A stretch of 64,000 nucleotides of DNA, taken from Lottia gigantea. Its lineage: Eukaryota; Mollusca; Gastropoda; Lottiidae. Below the pieces are notes generated by a model that did no database searches, was not told the origin of the DNA, and worked only from the letters and a program-made list of their open reading frames with translations. The position numbers and the translations under genes were made by a program. Below are positions 25,712-38,972 of this stretch, one piece after another. Within the stretch, counting starts at the first letter, position 1; each line of letters begins with the position of its first letter. Location: contig NW_008710923.1 in assembly GCF_000327385.1 (NCBI RefSeq), positions 194,655 to 258,654 of the forward strand. The letters are read 5' to 3'.

Positions 25712-28700
25712 ATGGAACACAGAGTATTAAAAGTCCTGCCAGCTGATGTGCAATCTAGACTAAGATCAGATGTAGCTATAACCAGTGTAGCTCAATGTGT
25801 GGAAGAACTAGTCTTGAATTCATTGGATGCTGGTGCAGTATGTATAGCTATACGCTTAGATTTGACCACCTTCACTGTGCAGGTAGTGGACAATGGTACT
25901 GGAATATCTCAAGATGATTTAAAACTGATTGGTGAAAGGTGGGTAGATGTTTATGACAATTTTAGAAGGATTGTACAAATTTCTTATTACATCTTAATGA
26001 TTTACCATTGGATTAAAGCCCTCTAATAGCTTTAAGATCCCTGAAAACACTTCTAACAGAAGTGACAGGAATCAAAATCTCCAGGGTATTATCGATATTC
26101 GAGCAACTATCAGCACTTTAATTATGGGTAAATGCTATTGTTTCTTCCACTGGTTTAAGTTTACTTGATTGTAGATGAACCAGATGCCAATTCTTTGTTA
26201 TGAATATACATATGAAATGGATACTGATAGCTAGAAATGAATACTATATTTTACAGGTATTCTACTAGTAAATGTCAGAAGTTGGCTGATTTAGATAATT
26301 TGGAATATTTTGGATTCAGAGGAGAAGCTTTGGCCAGTTTACGTGATATTTCAACAGCTCTAGAAATTCACTCTCGAAGTCGGCAGTCCTCTATGACCTA
26401 CTGTAAACTTTTTAACCATGGGAAACCTGTAGCTGTAGCAGACTCCAAATATCCACGTCCATGTCCAGGCACCACCATCACTGTCCATAACTTATTTTAC
26501 AACCTCCCTGTCCGACAGAAAAATATATTTCCTACTTTGGAATTGGAACGAACCCGATATCGTATCGAAGGCATCTCTCTGATCAATCCGTCCATTAGTT
26601 TCAGCTTGAGGAATGATGCCACTGGTCATATTTTGCTGCAGACTCAAAAGAGTAACAGTATTCTTACAGCCTTTATGTATCTGTTTGGTGGAAATCTTTC
26701 TAAGCATTTAAAACCAGTAGCTATCGATAAGGAACTATTTCATATAGAAGGATATATCGGCAAAGATGGCTACAACAAGAAGCTTTTACAGTTTGTGTAT
26801 GTAAACAATCGTTTGGTCTTGAAAACTCAAGTTCACAAAATTGTAAACAAGACTATGACTAACTGCATTCACTTTAGACGGAAAGTAACGAAGGATGTCA
26901 AAAGTTCAACTAGTGGTACCTCTCCAAGGTGCATGGAAAAGCATCCGATGTTTGTCATCAACATCAAATGCCCATTGAATATTTATGACATTACCTTTGA
27001 CCCTAAGAAAACTTTGGTTGAATTCAAAGACTGGGAAACTTTGACTTCAGCTGTGGAAACCATGGTAACTGACTTTTTGAAATCTGAGAATTTATGGTAT
27101 TGCACTGAATCTGATTTGATTAAAACTACTGATTCTTCAAGTCCATTAGAACCAACAACTGAACAGATAGATGCTTTAAAGAAGATTCAAGAAGAAACAG
27201 AGCTCCAAGTGTCAAATGAACCAGAAATTAGCACATTGAATACCTCCAACAGCTTGTTCTCTAAAACTGTATTCAGAAAACCTCCAGGAGTCCAAGAAAC
27301 CAAAACTCCCAGTCCTCCTATGATTGAAGTCACAACTCCAGTTCAAGGCAAAGAAAAGGATGACGAGACTTCACCTCCAAAGAGTTCAGATAGTCAAGAG
27401 GCAGTGAAAGAATTTGCAAAAAGACTTCATATTAATTTTAATCCAAAACGAAGTGACTTTGCATCCGATGATGAAGTACCCATGGAAGAGCATATCAAGA
27501 AAGTAAATCAGGTTGAAGCAATAGCTTCCTGGAGTGATACCTCATCTGTAAGTTCTGAAGATACCTTACAGGAAGACCCTCTACTACCAAACATCGCTAA
27601 CAAGACACTTCTGCTGCCACCTCCACAAACTTCGCATGATCCAAATCCAAGTTTTATATCTCTACCTTCAGACACTGAATGCATCTCAACCATGGACACT
27701 CTTCGATGTAAGGAAGTATTCAATGGTGGAAAAAATCTGACTGCAGCCCAGAAAATAAGTTTGAGGCTGAAGGAAAGAGGTAGAATTAGCCTACTAGAAA
27801 AAGAAGCTTCGTCAAAGGTTTCAAGAGTTTTGCAGAAATTTCGGAAAGTGAGTCGACAAAAAGTTGTAGAAATTGTGACTTTGAAACATAATGAACTTTG
27901 TGGAAATGTTGCAGTTTTGGAATCCAACATTCATAAGGAAGCTGGTGATGCTCCAGAAGCAAAGGCTGATGAACCAGACCTGCCAGATGTTCTTGCTCTG
28001 AATATCAATAATAGTAACCTCAACACGAAATATAAATCTGACACCAGAGATCAACATTTGGACAGGAAGAGGACAAATTTAAATGGGGGAAATGCACCAA
28101 TCCCAAATCAATCAAAGAAATCAAAATTCATGACATCTGAATCATTTGTAATGACACCAAGAACAGCTCTAGTAGAAGTTCTTCCATTACTCCAAAGAGC
28201 TCAGAGACACACTGAGAAGATCCAAAATGCAACTAATCATGAGAAGCCTTCATCATTAAGAAATGAACAAAGCCCCAAGAATAACGGTTCAGTTGTTGAT
28301 GTTTTTTTGGATAGAACTTTTAAAAGACCTCATCCCATTGATCAAAGTAGACGTTACCACTCAAGCAAATTTTCACCATTTGCAAGACCTGGTGGAGGAC
28401 ATGGTTGCTCTTATACCCTAAGCACATCCCAATCTCAAAAGATGGCTGATGTTGATGATACCGAGGAACATTCTGGAAAGTTCATTGACTCATCTCAGGG
28501 ATTTAGTATCAGGATAACACCTTCAAGCAGCTTCAAGGAAGCAGATCAATCTGGTATCTCCAACACATCTCCAAAGCAATTTCAGGAGAGCCAAGGATTC
28601 TCCTTGAGTATCTCTTCACCTGATTTTGATTCATCAAGACTAGTCGCCTGTCCAAATAAACATCTTTACTCCAAAACTCCAGTTACTGCAGATCAGACAT

Positions 28701-31700
28701 TCCCACCAACTTTAGCATTTGAATACTCGACAGATGACAGTGAGAAAACATCACAACTTTCTCCATCCAGCTCTTTGAGTGATAAACCTTCAGGCATCCT
28801 GCTAACACCCTTTCAACAACATAGTTCCACTGATCATCAAATGAACATCAGTACTCAATTGGACTCAGAACAAATGGCTCTTCCTCCAAGTTCTGATGAC
28901 AAAATATCAGACATCTTACAAATGAAACAATGTTCAAGTAGTTGCTCTGATCCTCAGTTGGCCACAAGTACTGAAATGGCCACTGAACAAAGTGTTCTTA
29001 CAGGTCAGCTATTGGATTCAAATGATACTGCAGTAACTTCCTCACAAATGCTCTCCACAATGGAAGATATTTTGATGCCAGGTAATAACAGTACTATTGT
29101 GGAGTCTCAAACAAGTGATCCAGGAATAGTTCCACGAACACCTTGTCTCTCCTTGACAAACAAAAATTCTGAAATGTGTGTGGATTCTCCCACTCACAAA
29201 AGTTCAGTAGCTAAACCATTTGAATCAGGAAGTGTAAAAGATAATAGTTTTCAATGTGGACAGAAATACAACTCAAATACAGATGAGAAGCCTTATACTG
29301 ACTCTTATTCCTTTACTGATCTACTCTCAGACAATTCACAGACAGCTTTTGAAATTTCTGCCTCATGTGCTGCCCATTTCAATTCTGACAATGATCCAAC
29401 TGGAAGTGAAATTTGTGGATCAAACATCACCATGCAGAAGGACCAGCCTGAAATGCAAAATCAGGAGTCAAACAGGATAATGGATAAAGATCATCTTGAA
29501 ATGGACACTCAGGGAAAGAATATGACTAAGGATAAAGATCATGTTGAAATGGAAACCCTGGAATCAAATAGGACAATGGATAGAGATCAATTTCAAAATG
29601 AAGACCAGCATGAGCAAAAGATTCTCGAGGAAGAAAAAGAGGTTAAGGATTGTGCTACAGAATCATGCAATGGCGATACAACAGACATATGGATTGAAAT
29701 GACTGACAAAAACTCAGGTTTGACTTTCATATTATTTTATTTTCACCATTTTTCTGTTCTTTTAATATCTTATTAGGACTATGCACATACCAGGAACTGC
29801 TGTTGATTAATTTTTTTCACAATCTGACATATATGTCCATATACTTATTGAGTGTCCATGAAAATCAATGACTGTTTACACTGAAAATATGGTGAAAGTG
29901 TGAATGTTTTATAAAAAAAATTGTAGTGGGTTAATATACACAAGATATTGAGACAGTTACAGCTCTTGATATACTGATTAATTGCGCATATCTTGCTTCA
30001 AGCTGCTTGGCAACTGCTTGTTCAAAGTTGAACTTGGTTTTGTATTAAAGGTAAAGTTATCCATGTAAATCAACTAACAGGAAACACTGTGTATGAAAAA
30101 GAATGGATGGTATTACAACAGACATTCAATAAACCAGGTGAAAATATTTTAAAGAAAGTTTTATATGCAATTACACAGCATTAAAAACATGATAACATTT
30201 ACTTGCTAACATTGAACAGATGGTTGTTGTTAGTTCTAATCTCAGTCAGTGAGTTAAATTCTGGTGACCTGAACTAGTCATCTTTCCTCATTATTTAAGA
30301 CAATCTAGGTATGAATGGGCATGGATAATCCAGAAATGATCAATGCCTAGAGATTTAGCCTTAGCCAGTTGGTAGACAAGATACATCAGAGTTTAGGTTA
30401 TATTTCATTATCAACAAAAATTTATTTTGTAAGGAAACTATTTTTTTGCAGAAAAACTGACATTTATTTGCTTTCTGTAGGTTTTAGTAATTCAGAGAAT
30501 ATACTATGCAGTAAGAAAACAAGTAGTAATATATCAACTCTATGTACCAATGATACTAATAATCTGTATGGTATGTTACTAAACCACCTAGATACTAACC
30601 AAGAAGAACAAACTATTAAATGGAGAAATGAAACCAATATCAATAGTAACACAGGTAAATTTACCTTATTTGATTTTGTCGAACATCCAAATTCTTGTAG
30701 TTACCTCTTTCTCACATGTTTAAGCTGGGATATTTATTCAGATATTTAATTAACTCATTTGTACATTATTTTCAGCTATCTGTAGCTCAATTTCAGCTAT
30801 CTGTAGCTCAATTTCAGCTATCTGTAGCTCACTTCAGCTATCTGTAGCTCACTTCAGCTATCGGTAGCTCAATTTCAGCTATCTGTAGCTCAATTTCAGC
30901 TATCTGTAGCTCAGTTCATCTATCTGTAGCTCAATTTCAGCTATCTGTAGCTCAATTTCAGCTATCTGTAGCTCACTTCAGCTATCTGTAGCTCAATTTC
31001 AGCTATCGGTAGCTCAATTTCAGCTATCTGTAGCTCAATTTCAGCTATCTGTAGCTCAGTTCAGCTATCGGTAGCTCAATTTCAGCTATCTGTAGCTCAA
31101 TTTCAGCTATCTGTAGCTCAGTTCAGCTATCTGTAGCTCAATTTCAGCTATCTGTAGCTCAATTTCAGCTATCTGTAGCTCAGTTCAGCTATCTGTAGCT
31201 CACTTCAGCTATCTGTAGCCCAATTTCAGCTATCTGTAGCCCAATTTCAGCTATCTGTAGCTCACTTCAGCTATCTGTAGCTCAGTTCAGCTATCGGTAG
31301 CTCAGTTCAGCTATCTGTAGCCCAATTTCAGCTATCTGTAGCTCACTTCAGCTATATGTAGCTCAGTTCAGCTATCGGTAGCTCAATTTCAGCTATCTGA
31401 ACATCATTTTCAGCTATCTGAATATCATTTTCAGCTATCAGTATCTCAATTCATCTATCTGAATATCATTTTCAGCTATCAGTAGCTCAATTCAGCTATC
31501 TGAATATCATTTTCAGCTATCAGTAGCTCAATTCAGCTATCTGTAGCTCAATTTAGCTATTTGTAGCTCAATTTCAGCTATTTGTAGCTTAATTTCAGAC
31601 ATCAGTAGCTCATTTCAGACATCAGTAGTTCAATTCAGCTCGCTGTAGCTTAGTTCAGCTATCTGTAGCTCATTTTCAGCTATCTGTATAGTAATCTGAC

Positions 31701-34700
31701 TTATATTTCTAGGAAACTCAATAGATGATATGTTTAATCAATGGCAAAATCCTGTTCATGGAAAACCAAATCAGGTAGGACATTTTTCGAGTGATTTTCT
31801 CAATAACAATTCCTTTCAAATGAGTACATCTTGATTCTTGGTGACCATTAAGTTTCATTATGTAATCAATCCATTAAAATACTTGATTGTTAGTTTTTAT
31901 ACTTCAGTGTTAAAATCTTGCTCACGGTTCAAAATTTGTGAACTATGCAGGTGTAATAATTTGTAAATTGACCAGTGTAAGAAGATGAATGCTTTTGTGT
32001 TGAGTTTGGGTATAAAATATTGGAACAGGACTCTCCTTTCACAATCAATCTTACAATCTATATTGTCTGAAGTGCAGTATTTCTCTATATAAAATGTTCA
32101 CTTACGACAAATTCTAATCTTGGGATTTTCCTGTGTTAAGAGGCCCAGATAGTTAAATATATAGTTTGTATTTTTCAGTGTGGTATAAATACTGAAGTGA
32201 GTCATTCCAGTCGGTCAGCTGTTACATCATATCAATCATTAAACCAAATAACTTTTACTAAAGATATGTTATCATGTATGCAGGTGAGACAGATATCTTA
32301 TTTCTGGAACACCATTTTTCTTATCCTTATTACTTACTCAAAACAAAAAACAATATTGTGACATTTGATAAATCTTTTTTGATATACATACTGAATTCAG
32401 GAACAAAGTAGCTAGTAGCATATAATCTTATGTTACTTCTGTGTAGCTTGTAGTTTGGAGTGTGATACTCCACGTTTGAGTCATGGTTAGAGAATTGCTC
32501 AAATGGCTAGAAAACCTTTCTGGAATACCTGGTGCTACTCTTTTATATTTGTAGGTATTGGGTCAAGTGGACAGTAAATTTATAGCTTGTTTAATATCAT
32601 CTACTACACAGTCTCAAAACAAGGGTATGTCCACCATCCTACAAAAACACTTAATCAAATATGATGAATTGATGCCAACCGGATTTGTTATGCTAAGTTG
32701 ATCTCAGTTGTATAAGAGAAAGGGCTAAAGCCGTCATATTATGGGCTGAATTTTAGCTATCTATAGAACTTAACATAATTAAAACAGTTTTGACTATTGT
32801 CACTTCCAACACATAAGCAATAGCTTTGATATGTACCTTTCATATCCTAACTTTGTTGACTTGTTCATATTCTTTTTAGTTGTAGTTCCTGATTTATTAG
32901 TAATGTTAGATCAACATGCAGCACATGAAAGAGTCAGATTGGAACAATATATATCAGGTAGAAACTCTTTTAGTTAAAGTTCCTGGAAGAGTATTTGGCT
33001 GTCAAACTAATGTGATGTTGTGTTCCTGATGATAAAAACACTTATGTATGACCACCTGACATCAATTGGTATGGTAACTGTTACATGTGCATCATTTGAC
33101 CATAATTTTTCAGAAATATTTTATTAGTTTATGGCAAGTGTCTTATTATCACTTGGTTCAATTGAAGATTGTGTTTTAGAAATATTTGGAGAAGAAGTAG
33201 ATGGAGAAGTATCAGATAAAGTGAAACAATCAGAAATAACACCACCACTATCTTTAACCTTACAACAAGAAGATATTAGAGTAATGATCAGTTTTAAACA
33301 CGAGTTCTCTAGAATAGGTAAACTTTTCAAACTCTTTCTAATTATTGATCAGTTTTAATTACTTTAACACGAATTAAACGCCAGAAAATAACAGCCAATC
33401 ATAGCCAATGTATGGAAAACATTAAGTCACACCTTTTACACTCTGGGCAGGGCAAGAGCTGTTTAGCTACATCTATACATAAATATATCAGTTCATGAAA
33501 AGTTCCCCAAGAATGAAATCTCAAATTTTTCCTTATAGGTATAAAATTTACTGGTGTAGAAGAAAACAGAAATGAAATCAAACTTAACTCCATTCCTGCT
33601 TGTATAGTTGAAAGAGAGGCTAATGAATTGAAACGAGGCAAGAATTCCATAGCAACACAATTTGTTGAGGTAGGACCATCTTCATGCACATCAAGTACAT
33701 TTCTTGTTTTCAAATCGTATAATACCATTTGGCAAGCTTTGATTATATGATTTATCTCCCTTGTGAAAGCCAATCAAATTACTTACCTATAAATTATTTA
33801 TTTACAAGAGACAAATTGGTTTCAGACCACCATAAACTTGCATGTCTAAGGAAAGTTTAAGAATATTTGAAAAAAAATGAATGTATTTTGCTATTTATCC
33901 ACTAAACTGTTATTGTATTTTTTGTAGGAACTCATAACTGAACATGTTGAGGTATGGTTGAATTTCAAATCTTTATCAGCTGAAGCTCTTATATGTTTGT
34001 AATGTTTTTCAAAAATTTTTAATTTGATCTCATAAAATAGGAATAAAAAAAAGAAACATTTTTACAAGGATAACAACTTAGGTTCATGAGGATCATGTTT
34101 ACCAGCTGGTTCTTAGCCAACATGTTGGTAATGAATTTATAAGGATAATAACTTATGTTCACAAGTTCGTCCTTGATTATATATTATCAATGTTTTTATG
34201 TTTATAGTATTTAAAGAATACCAGTGGTTCTAGAAGGAGACTGCCATTAGCTTTACATAGAATATTAGCTACCAAGGCTTGTAGAGGTCTGTATCATAAA
34301 TTATCATAAGATTCAGAGCTGATTTGTATCTGCTAGGGTCAGACACTTACTCTTAATTTGTGATTTTCCACTAAAGCTGACTAACACAGGCTTGTAATCT
34401 TTTGTTATTAACTGTAATTTGTGAAAGAGATATCCTCTAATACACTGTGTGGTGTTTTAGCTGTCTTCAGTAATCCAAGCTGCATTTTGTACCTTGTTGG
34501 TAAAATTTTTTATGGATGATTTTAAGGTCCAAAATCATTTTCCAAGATAAAAGTTTTCCCATGGATTGTAATGATATAAAAACTCTTACTCTTGGCAAAT
34601 CCCTTGGAATGGCCTTAATTATAATAATATTCCTTGGTTATAACTTCTTTACAATTAATTTTCAGGTGCTATTAAATTTAATGATATATTATCCCCAGCT

Positions 34701-35503
34701 CAGTGTAAAGAATTAATTACAGCTTTATCAAAATGTGATTTACCATTTCAATGTGCTCATGGTAGACCTTCTATAATACCATTATTTAAATTAGATAGTA
34801 AACTCTTTCAACAGACACAGGTAAATATTGATAGTATTATACAATGATAACACCCTGTCCTGCTGAAGAAGGTAATGTCGTCGGCCAAGATATTTTGGAA
34901 TAAAACCTTTAAATTTCTACACAGAGTTCTGTCTATATCAGTTGGGGGGAATCTTTCCAGAGTATCATTATTAAACTTTGGAGCAAAACAGAACTATTAG
35001 AAATTTTAAGCTGTAACATTGGGGTTAAGGAATTTTACAAAAGCACAGGCACAGGAATGCCGGCTTTACCTCTATTAGAGGGATTTGAGTGAGATTTTCT
35101 GATCTTTATATATATTTATATGATTTCTAGGCATGATTCCTGTTATTCTAGAAATAATTGACTAGATAATGATGTTGAAATACCATTACGTTAGAATGAC
35201 ATTCACCATAGTAATGAAAATTTATGTTCTCCATACAGTGAGACTGTAATAGTTGTTTTTTGTAGTTTCAACAATGAATTTCTCTCCCTTTGACAACTTA
35301 CATCAATTACTTTCCTTAAGATTATTTACTGATTTTATAGAGTTTCAATCCAAATGTCGGTCATATTCAGGTGCAATTTCTTGGAGGGATTGTTTTTTAT
35401 CGTGATTCTATTTATATTTTGATTTAAAGTTGACTTGTTGTATTATTTTTAGGTGAAACCACAACTTGATAAGTTGAGGAAAGGAAGACCAAAACAGGAG
35501 TAA
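25712..35503 (+). CDS. MLH3: DNA mismatch repair protein MLH3, complete, 14 coding exons
   Basis: Exons: 25712-25938, 26257-29717, 30051-30137, 30481-30654, 31713-31774, 32179-32283, 32555-32624, 32880-32957, 33168-33317, 33539-33669, 33928-33951, 34208-34286, 34666-34820, 35453-35503 (TAA). All junctions are phase-consistent and give 1617 residues; human MLH3 is 1453. The GHKL ATPase motifs are intact: [11 protein letters not shown] (32-42), DNGTGI (60-65) and FGFRGEAL (94-101). The C-terminal endonuclease metal-site motif DQHA(X)2E(X)4E is at 1406-1417, followed by EREANEL, ACRGAIKF (1547-1554) and CAHGRP (1579-1584). MLH3 pairs with MLH1 in the nucleus (MutL-gamma) and nicks DNA in mismatch repair and meiotic crossover formation. 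The middle of exon 2 is a low-complexity Ser/Thr-rich linker. Exon 11 is a 24-nt microexon (ELITEHVE). The exon 9 start is the least certain: only the acceptor at 33167 keeps frame. Confidence 0.96.
30770..31692. repeat. 20-21-bp minisatellite in MLH3 intron 4
   Basis: About 45 tandem units, consensus 'agctatctgtagctcaattt' plus c, with a 20-bp variant ending 'gctcacttc' or 'gctcagttc' and a later variant carrying 'gaatatcatttt'. Each unit on the gene's sense strand contains a (T)TTCAG, i.e. an acceptor-like word. The array ends about 20 bases before the true acceptor of exon 5 at 31712. Confidence 0.93.
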
Positions 35504-38500
35504 AAAAGTAGCCGCTTTCCACCAGACTGGTTGACTGAGGTCTCTAGAGAGATTCACCAGACACTAGCACTTAAAGGCTGATTGTTACTCACGTTTTTAA
35601 CTTAAGAACTATATTTCACTTTCAAGGTTTTTGAAAATTTAAAAAAATGAACCTCCCAAGAAAAGCCACAAAGTTCCACGTCTACTCTTAATTTTGTACC
35701 AGTGGTTAAGAAATTTCATTATACTTTCCCTCCCCCTTTCCCCATCGATTTTGGTTGCTGAACCTTGAACAGATACAAAATTTCAACTTCATGATAGACA
35801 TAATTTCAAATTTGGTCATTTTGACTTCCTTCTGGTCAGATGGTTACCAAAAAGTTCACTATTACATGAAGAGACTGAAGTGCCATTGTTTTTAACAGTT
35901 ACCAGCTATATATAACTGATAGGCCTATCTCTGTTATTTTGTGTTGTTATTTATTTTTGACTGTGATTTATAAATAACTGTGATGATATTATTATTATTT
36001 ATAGTTTTATATATATAAAAATCAAATAATTAAAATGTTATTATCATTCCTATCATTGTTTTATGACCAAGGTTTTGGAAAATCTTTTGAGCCAAACTTG
36101 GTGGAATACCACGGAACACATTGATTTTAGCTTTTATCTGCACAGAATTGGCCATTAGAGAAATATCTTAGATTCCAATCGGAATTTTGTTTTGTTTTTA
36201 TTAGAATGTTTTGTCTTTAGATCAATCTGCAATATTCATAAATTTCATAAAAATTTGGCCCTGCTTCTAAAAAACACAACGTTAAAATGATTTTAATATT
36301 CCATTCATCTGATTGGTTACTCACTTAAATTGATTTTAAATTTAGTTTGATTAGCCAATCAGATTACCGTATATTTTAAATCTGGATTTGATCATTGTTA
36401 CAATTTAGTGAAACAGATCCTTGGCCTATATTTCCTCAATTCCACAATTGGCCCTCATGAAAGGAATCTATTACAATAGATAATGGAACGGAAATTGTGG
36501 GTAGATGTTTTGTCTGTCGAAAACAGGAAACAGTCTCTCTTAATTGCCTGAAATTCCAGAAGCAATGACGTCATCAGATTATCCAATATTCTGTGAATTG
36601 GCCTCCATTTCCGTACTTCATTAACAAATAAATACGTTTATCAATATTAAGTTAGTTACGAGATTTTTACATGCAAAACTCTCTGAAACCATGTTCGGAA
36701 AACGATTCCTGTAAATCAATTGAATTGGTTAGGGATGATTTACCTGTCATGGTCCTTTAAGTCGTGGTCTAGCTAATTCGAAAGGTATCTACAGAAACCC
36801 ACAGTCCTTAATTCTGATCACAGAAAGCTAAGGCATTGTGGATATAAATCAAGCTATACAATCTCGTCCAAAACATGACAAAATGGGAAGGAATAATTGT
36901 TTTGTAGTGTTGTGTAGTACTTATACAGCATGCTAGATGGATTCAATAATTCTGTCAGCTTTCGATGTCCCAATTCAATTTTTTCTACAGCCCTTATATT
37001 ACCTGGATTGTTCTTTTGATTTTTGCAACCCTGTTTAAAGTATATATATGCAGCAATATTCTCTGATCATTGAAATAATTTATATAAAAGATTCTCCAAT
37101 AAAAGCAATCAATTCTACCCCACCCGTCACTGAGTTCGCCTCTCCGTCAGTGATTCCGTCATAACGTCAATTGTCAATGCTACCAAATATCCAATTTATC
37201 CTCGTATTAGGATTTCCGAAATTCTAATTCGACACAGTACATATTCAATATCGTAGCCAAAGCTTTCAACCCCAACAGATAGAACAACAATAAAATGGTT
37301 CATAATAAAATTATTCTTTGTCCCATTTGTCCAATTTTGAGCTATAATGTGTTTAAAATTTAAAAATTCAAAAATAAATTTCTATAATTATACTTGTAGG
37401 ACTAATTTAGTTCTGCTTCGATTTGACATTCTAAAAATGGTTCTTTGAAATTCAAAGTAGAGTCGGTTTCTGTCCTAAGAGCATTCAGAGACTTCTATTT
37501 AGAAGGAGAAAACTGGTTTGATACATCAGACTGTAAGATAATACGACCCCCGATACTCATTATAATCCTTATAAAACATAACATGTCGATAGAACTGCTA
37601 GTTAAATAAAAGAATAACTAATTGCTAACCTCTTTTATATTTTGTTTTTGACTGTAGCTTATTTGAATATTGGTCAAAAACCATCAATGATATTGTTTAT
37701 GTAGAATATTTACTTTAATTGAAAAGAGTCTAGTCGTTTATACGGATACAATTAACCGATGATGCGTGTGCTACTGGATTGGCATATTAAAGATCCCACA
37801 ACAGGTGCAAATCGAAAAATAGAAGACAACATTGCTTTCTTGCTTGTTCTTTTTGACTGTGGCTTATTTGTATACTGGTCAAAAACGAACATGGAATATT
37901 TACTTTATGATAAAGCGTCTAGTCGTTCAGACGGGACAATAAACCAATGATCTGTGTGCTGCAGACTGTCCATGTTAAAGATCTCTCGACTGTTGGAAAT
38001 CGAAAATGAGAAGGCTAATGCCGCTTTCTTGTCAAAATTTCTTGACTTAGGCATTTAAAGTTACCCTGTTAAGAATGATCTGAATTTCTACGAAAATAGA
38101 AGAACTGCGTAGAGACCCCTACAGTGTCAAACTGGGATGGTAGCATGTTCTTAGGTTACATAAAATGAATTGTTTTGTTATATAAAAGAGTCCCAATTAA
38201 AAGTTTACAAATTATATAAGTAGTAGGTCAATATCTATTTCTTTATCATGAAATCGACTAAAGGGCATGTTTCTATTAAAACTGTTATATAAAGCCCTGT
38301 ACAAACATTGCCGATAATAATATGATCGTTTGTGTTTATGTTTATATAACAGAGCTTTGTGTCTTTTGTAAAACGTGCCGTGTACACCTTTATAACTTTT
38401 ATTATACATGTCGTTCAGACGAATTAAGATAATTTCCAGGGGACGCTTATTATAGGTTACGCCAGAGGTTGACCGTTGACTGGCGACTTAAAGTATCTCA

Positions 38501-38913
38501 TCAGAGCTGTCGACATGGATTAAGAAAATTCTCATATTGGCAAAATTACAAGCAACTGTGATCGACTGGATGGTCACAGATACTGATGACTCCGATCGAC
38601 GAAAAGAAGCAGGATTGATAGAAAGTCTAACAAAACCCCATGTCAAATTGGCTACAACGGCAATTTCAGTCATAAATCTACCAATGTCGACTTAATCCAG
38701 CGGGTGATTAATTTCCAGATACCATCAAAGTGACGACCCACGTGATTTCAGATCCTGCTAGTCAATGTCGAGACCAAACCCTTCCCATTTTTAATGTCAA
38801 TTTAAACAAACTAGAAGAAGGTTTTCCTTTAAAAATATCTTTAGACACGTTTGTAGATAATCATTATGTTAAGAACACGTGGGAATGTTTCCTCGAGATA
38901 AAAAAAATACGTC
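35504..38913. other. Spacer between MLH3 and the lipocalin cluster
   Basis: It starts with the MLH3 3' UTR. No further gene was recognised. It contains the SINE-derived copies at 37640-38045, listed separately. It also contains a short AT-rich hairpin: 'ctgttatataaa' at about 38281 is mirrored by 'tttatataacag' at about 38338. The rest is AT-rich and featureless to my reading. Confidence 0.5.
37640..38045 (+). mobile_element. Two tandem diverged copies of the SINE core
   Basis: Two adjacent units (about 37640-37850 and 37853-38045) both contain the core words of the SINE at 22508-22882. In the second: 'cgtctagtcgttcagacggg', 'acaataaacc', 'gttaaagatctctcgac' and 'ggctaatgccgctttcttg'. The first is more diverged. 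No tRNA-like head is seen in either, so this is a decayed, duplicated fragment. Confidence 0.7.
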
Positions 38914-38920
38914 TATAAAG
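38914..38920 (+). promoter_or_regulatory. TATA box candidate for lipocalin A
   Basis: TATAAAG lies 53 bp upstream of the ATG at 38973, a spacing that would leave a short 5' UTR of about 25-30 bases. Confidence 0.5.
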
Positions 38921-38972
38921 ATCCAATAGGTCAAATAAATCAAACCCAAATTAATTTATAAAATATTTAACA

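Noticed and set aside
30770-31692. CRISPR-like regular repeats (also 21404-21769 and 57721-58762)
   Set aside because: There are no unique spacers between units; the copies are head-to-tail minisatellites in introns of animal genes.
33122-33167. An MLH3 exon 9 starting at the ATG near 33131
   Set aside because: The upstream acceptor TTATTAG would put the previous exon out of phase, and the phase-1 reading of that stretch reaches a stop. The acceptor at 33167 keeps the frame.
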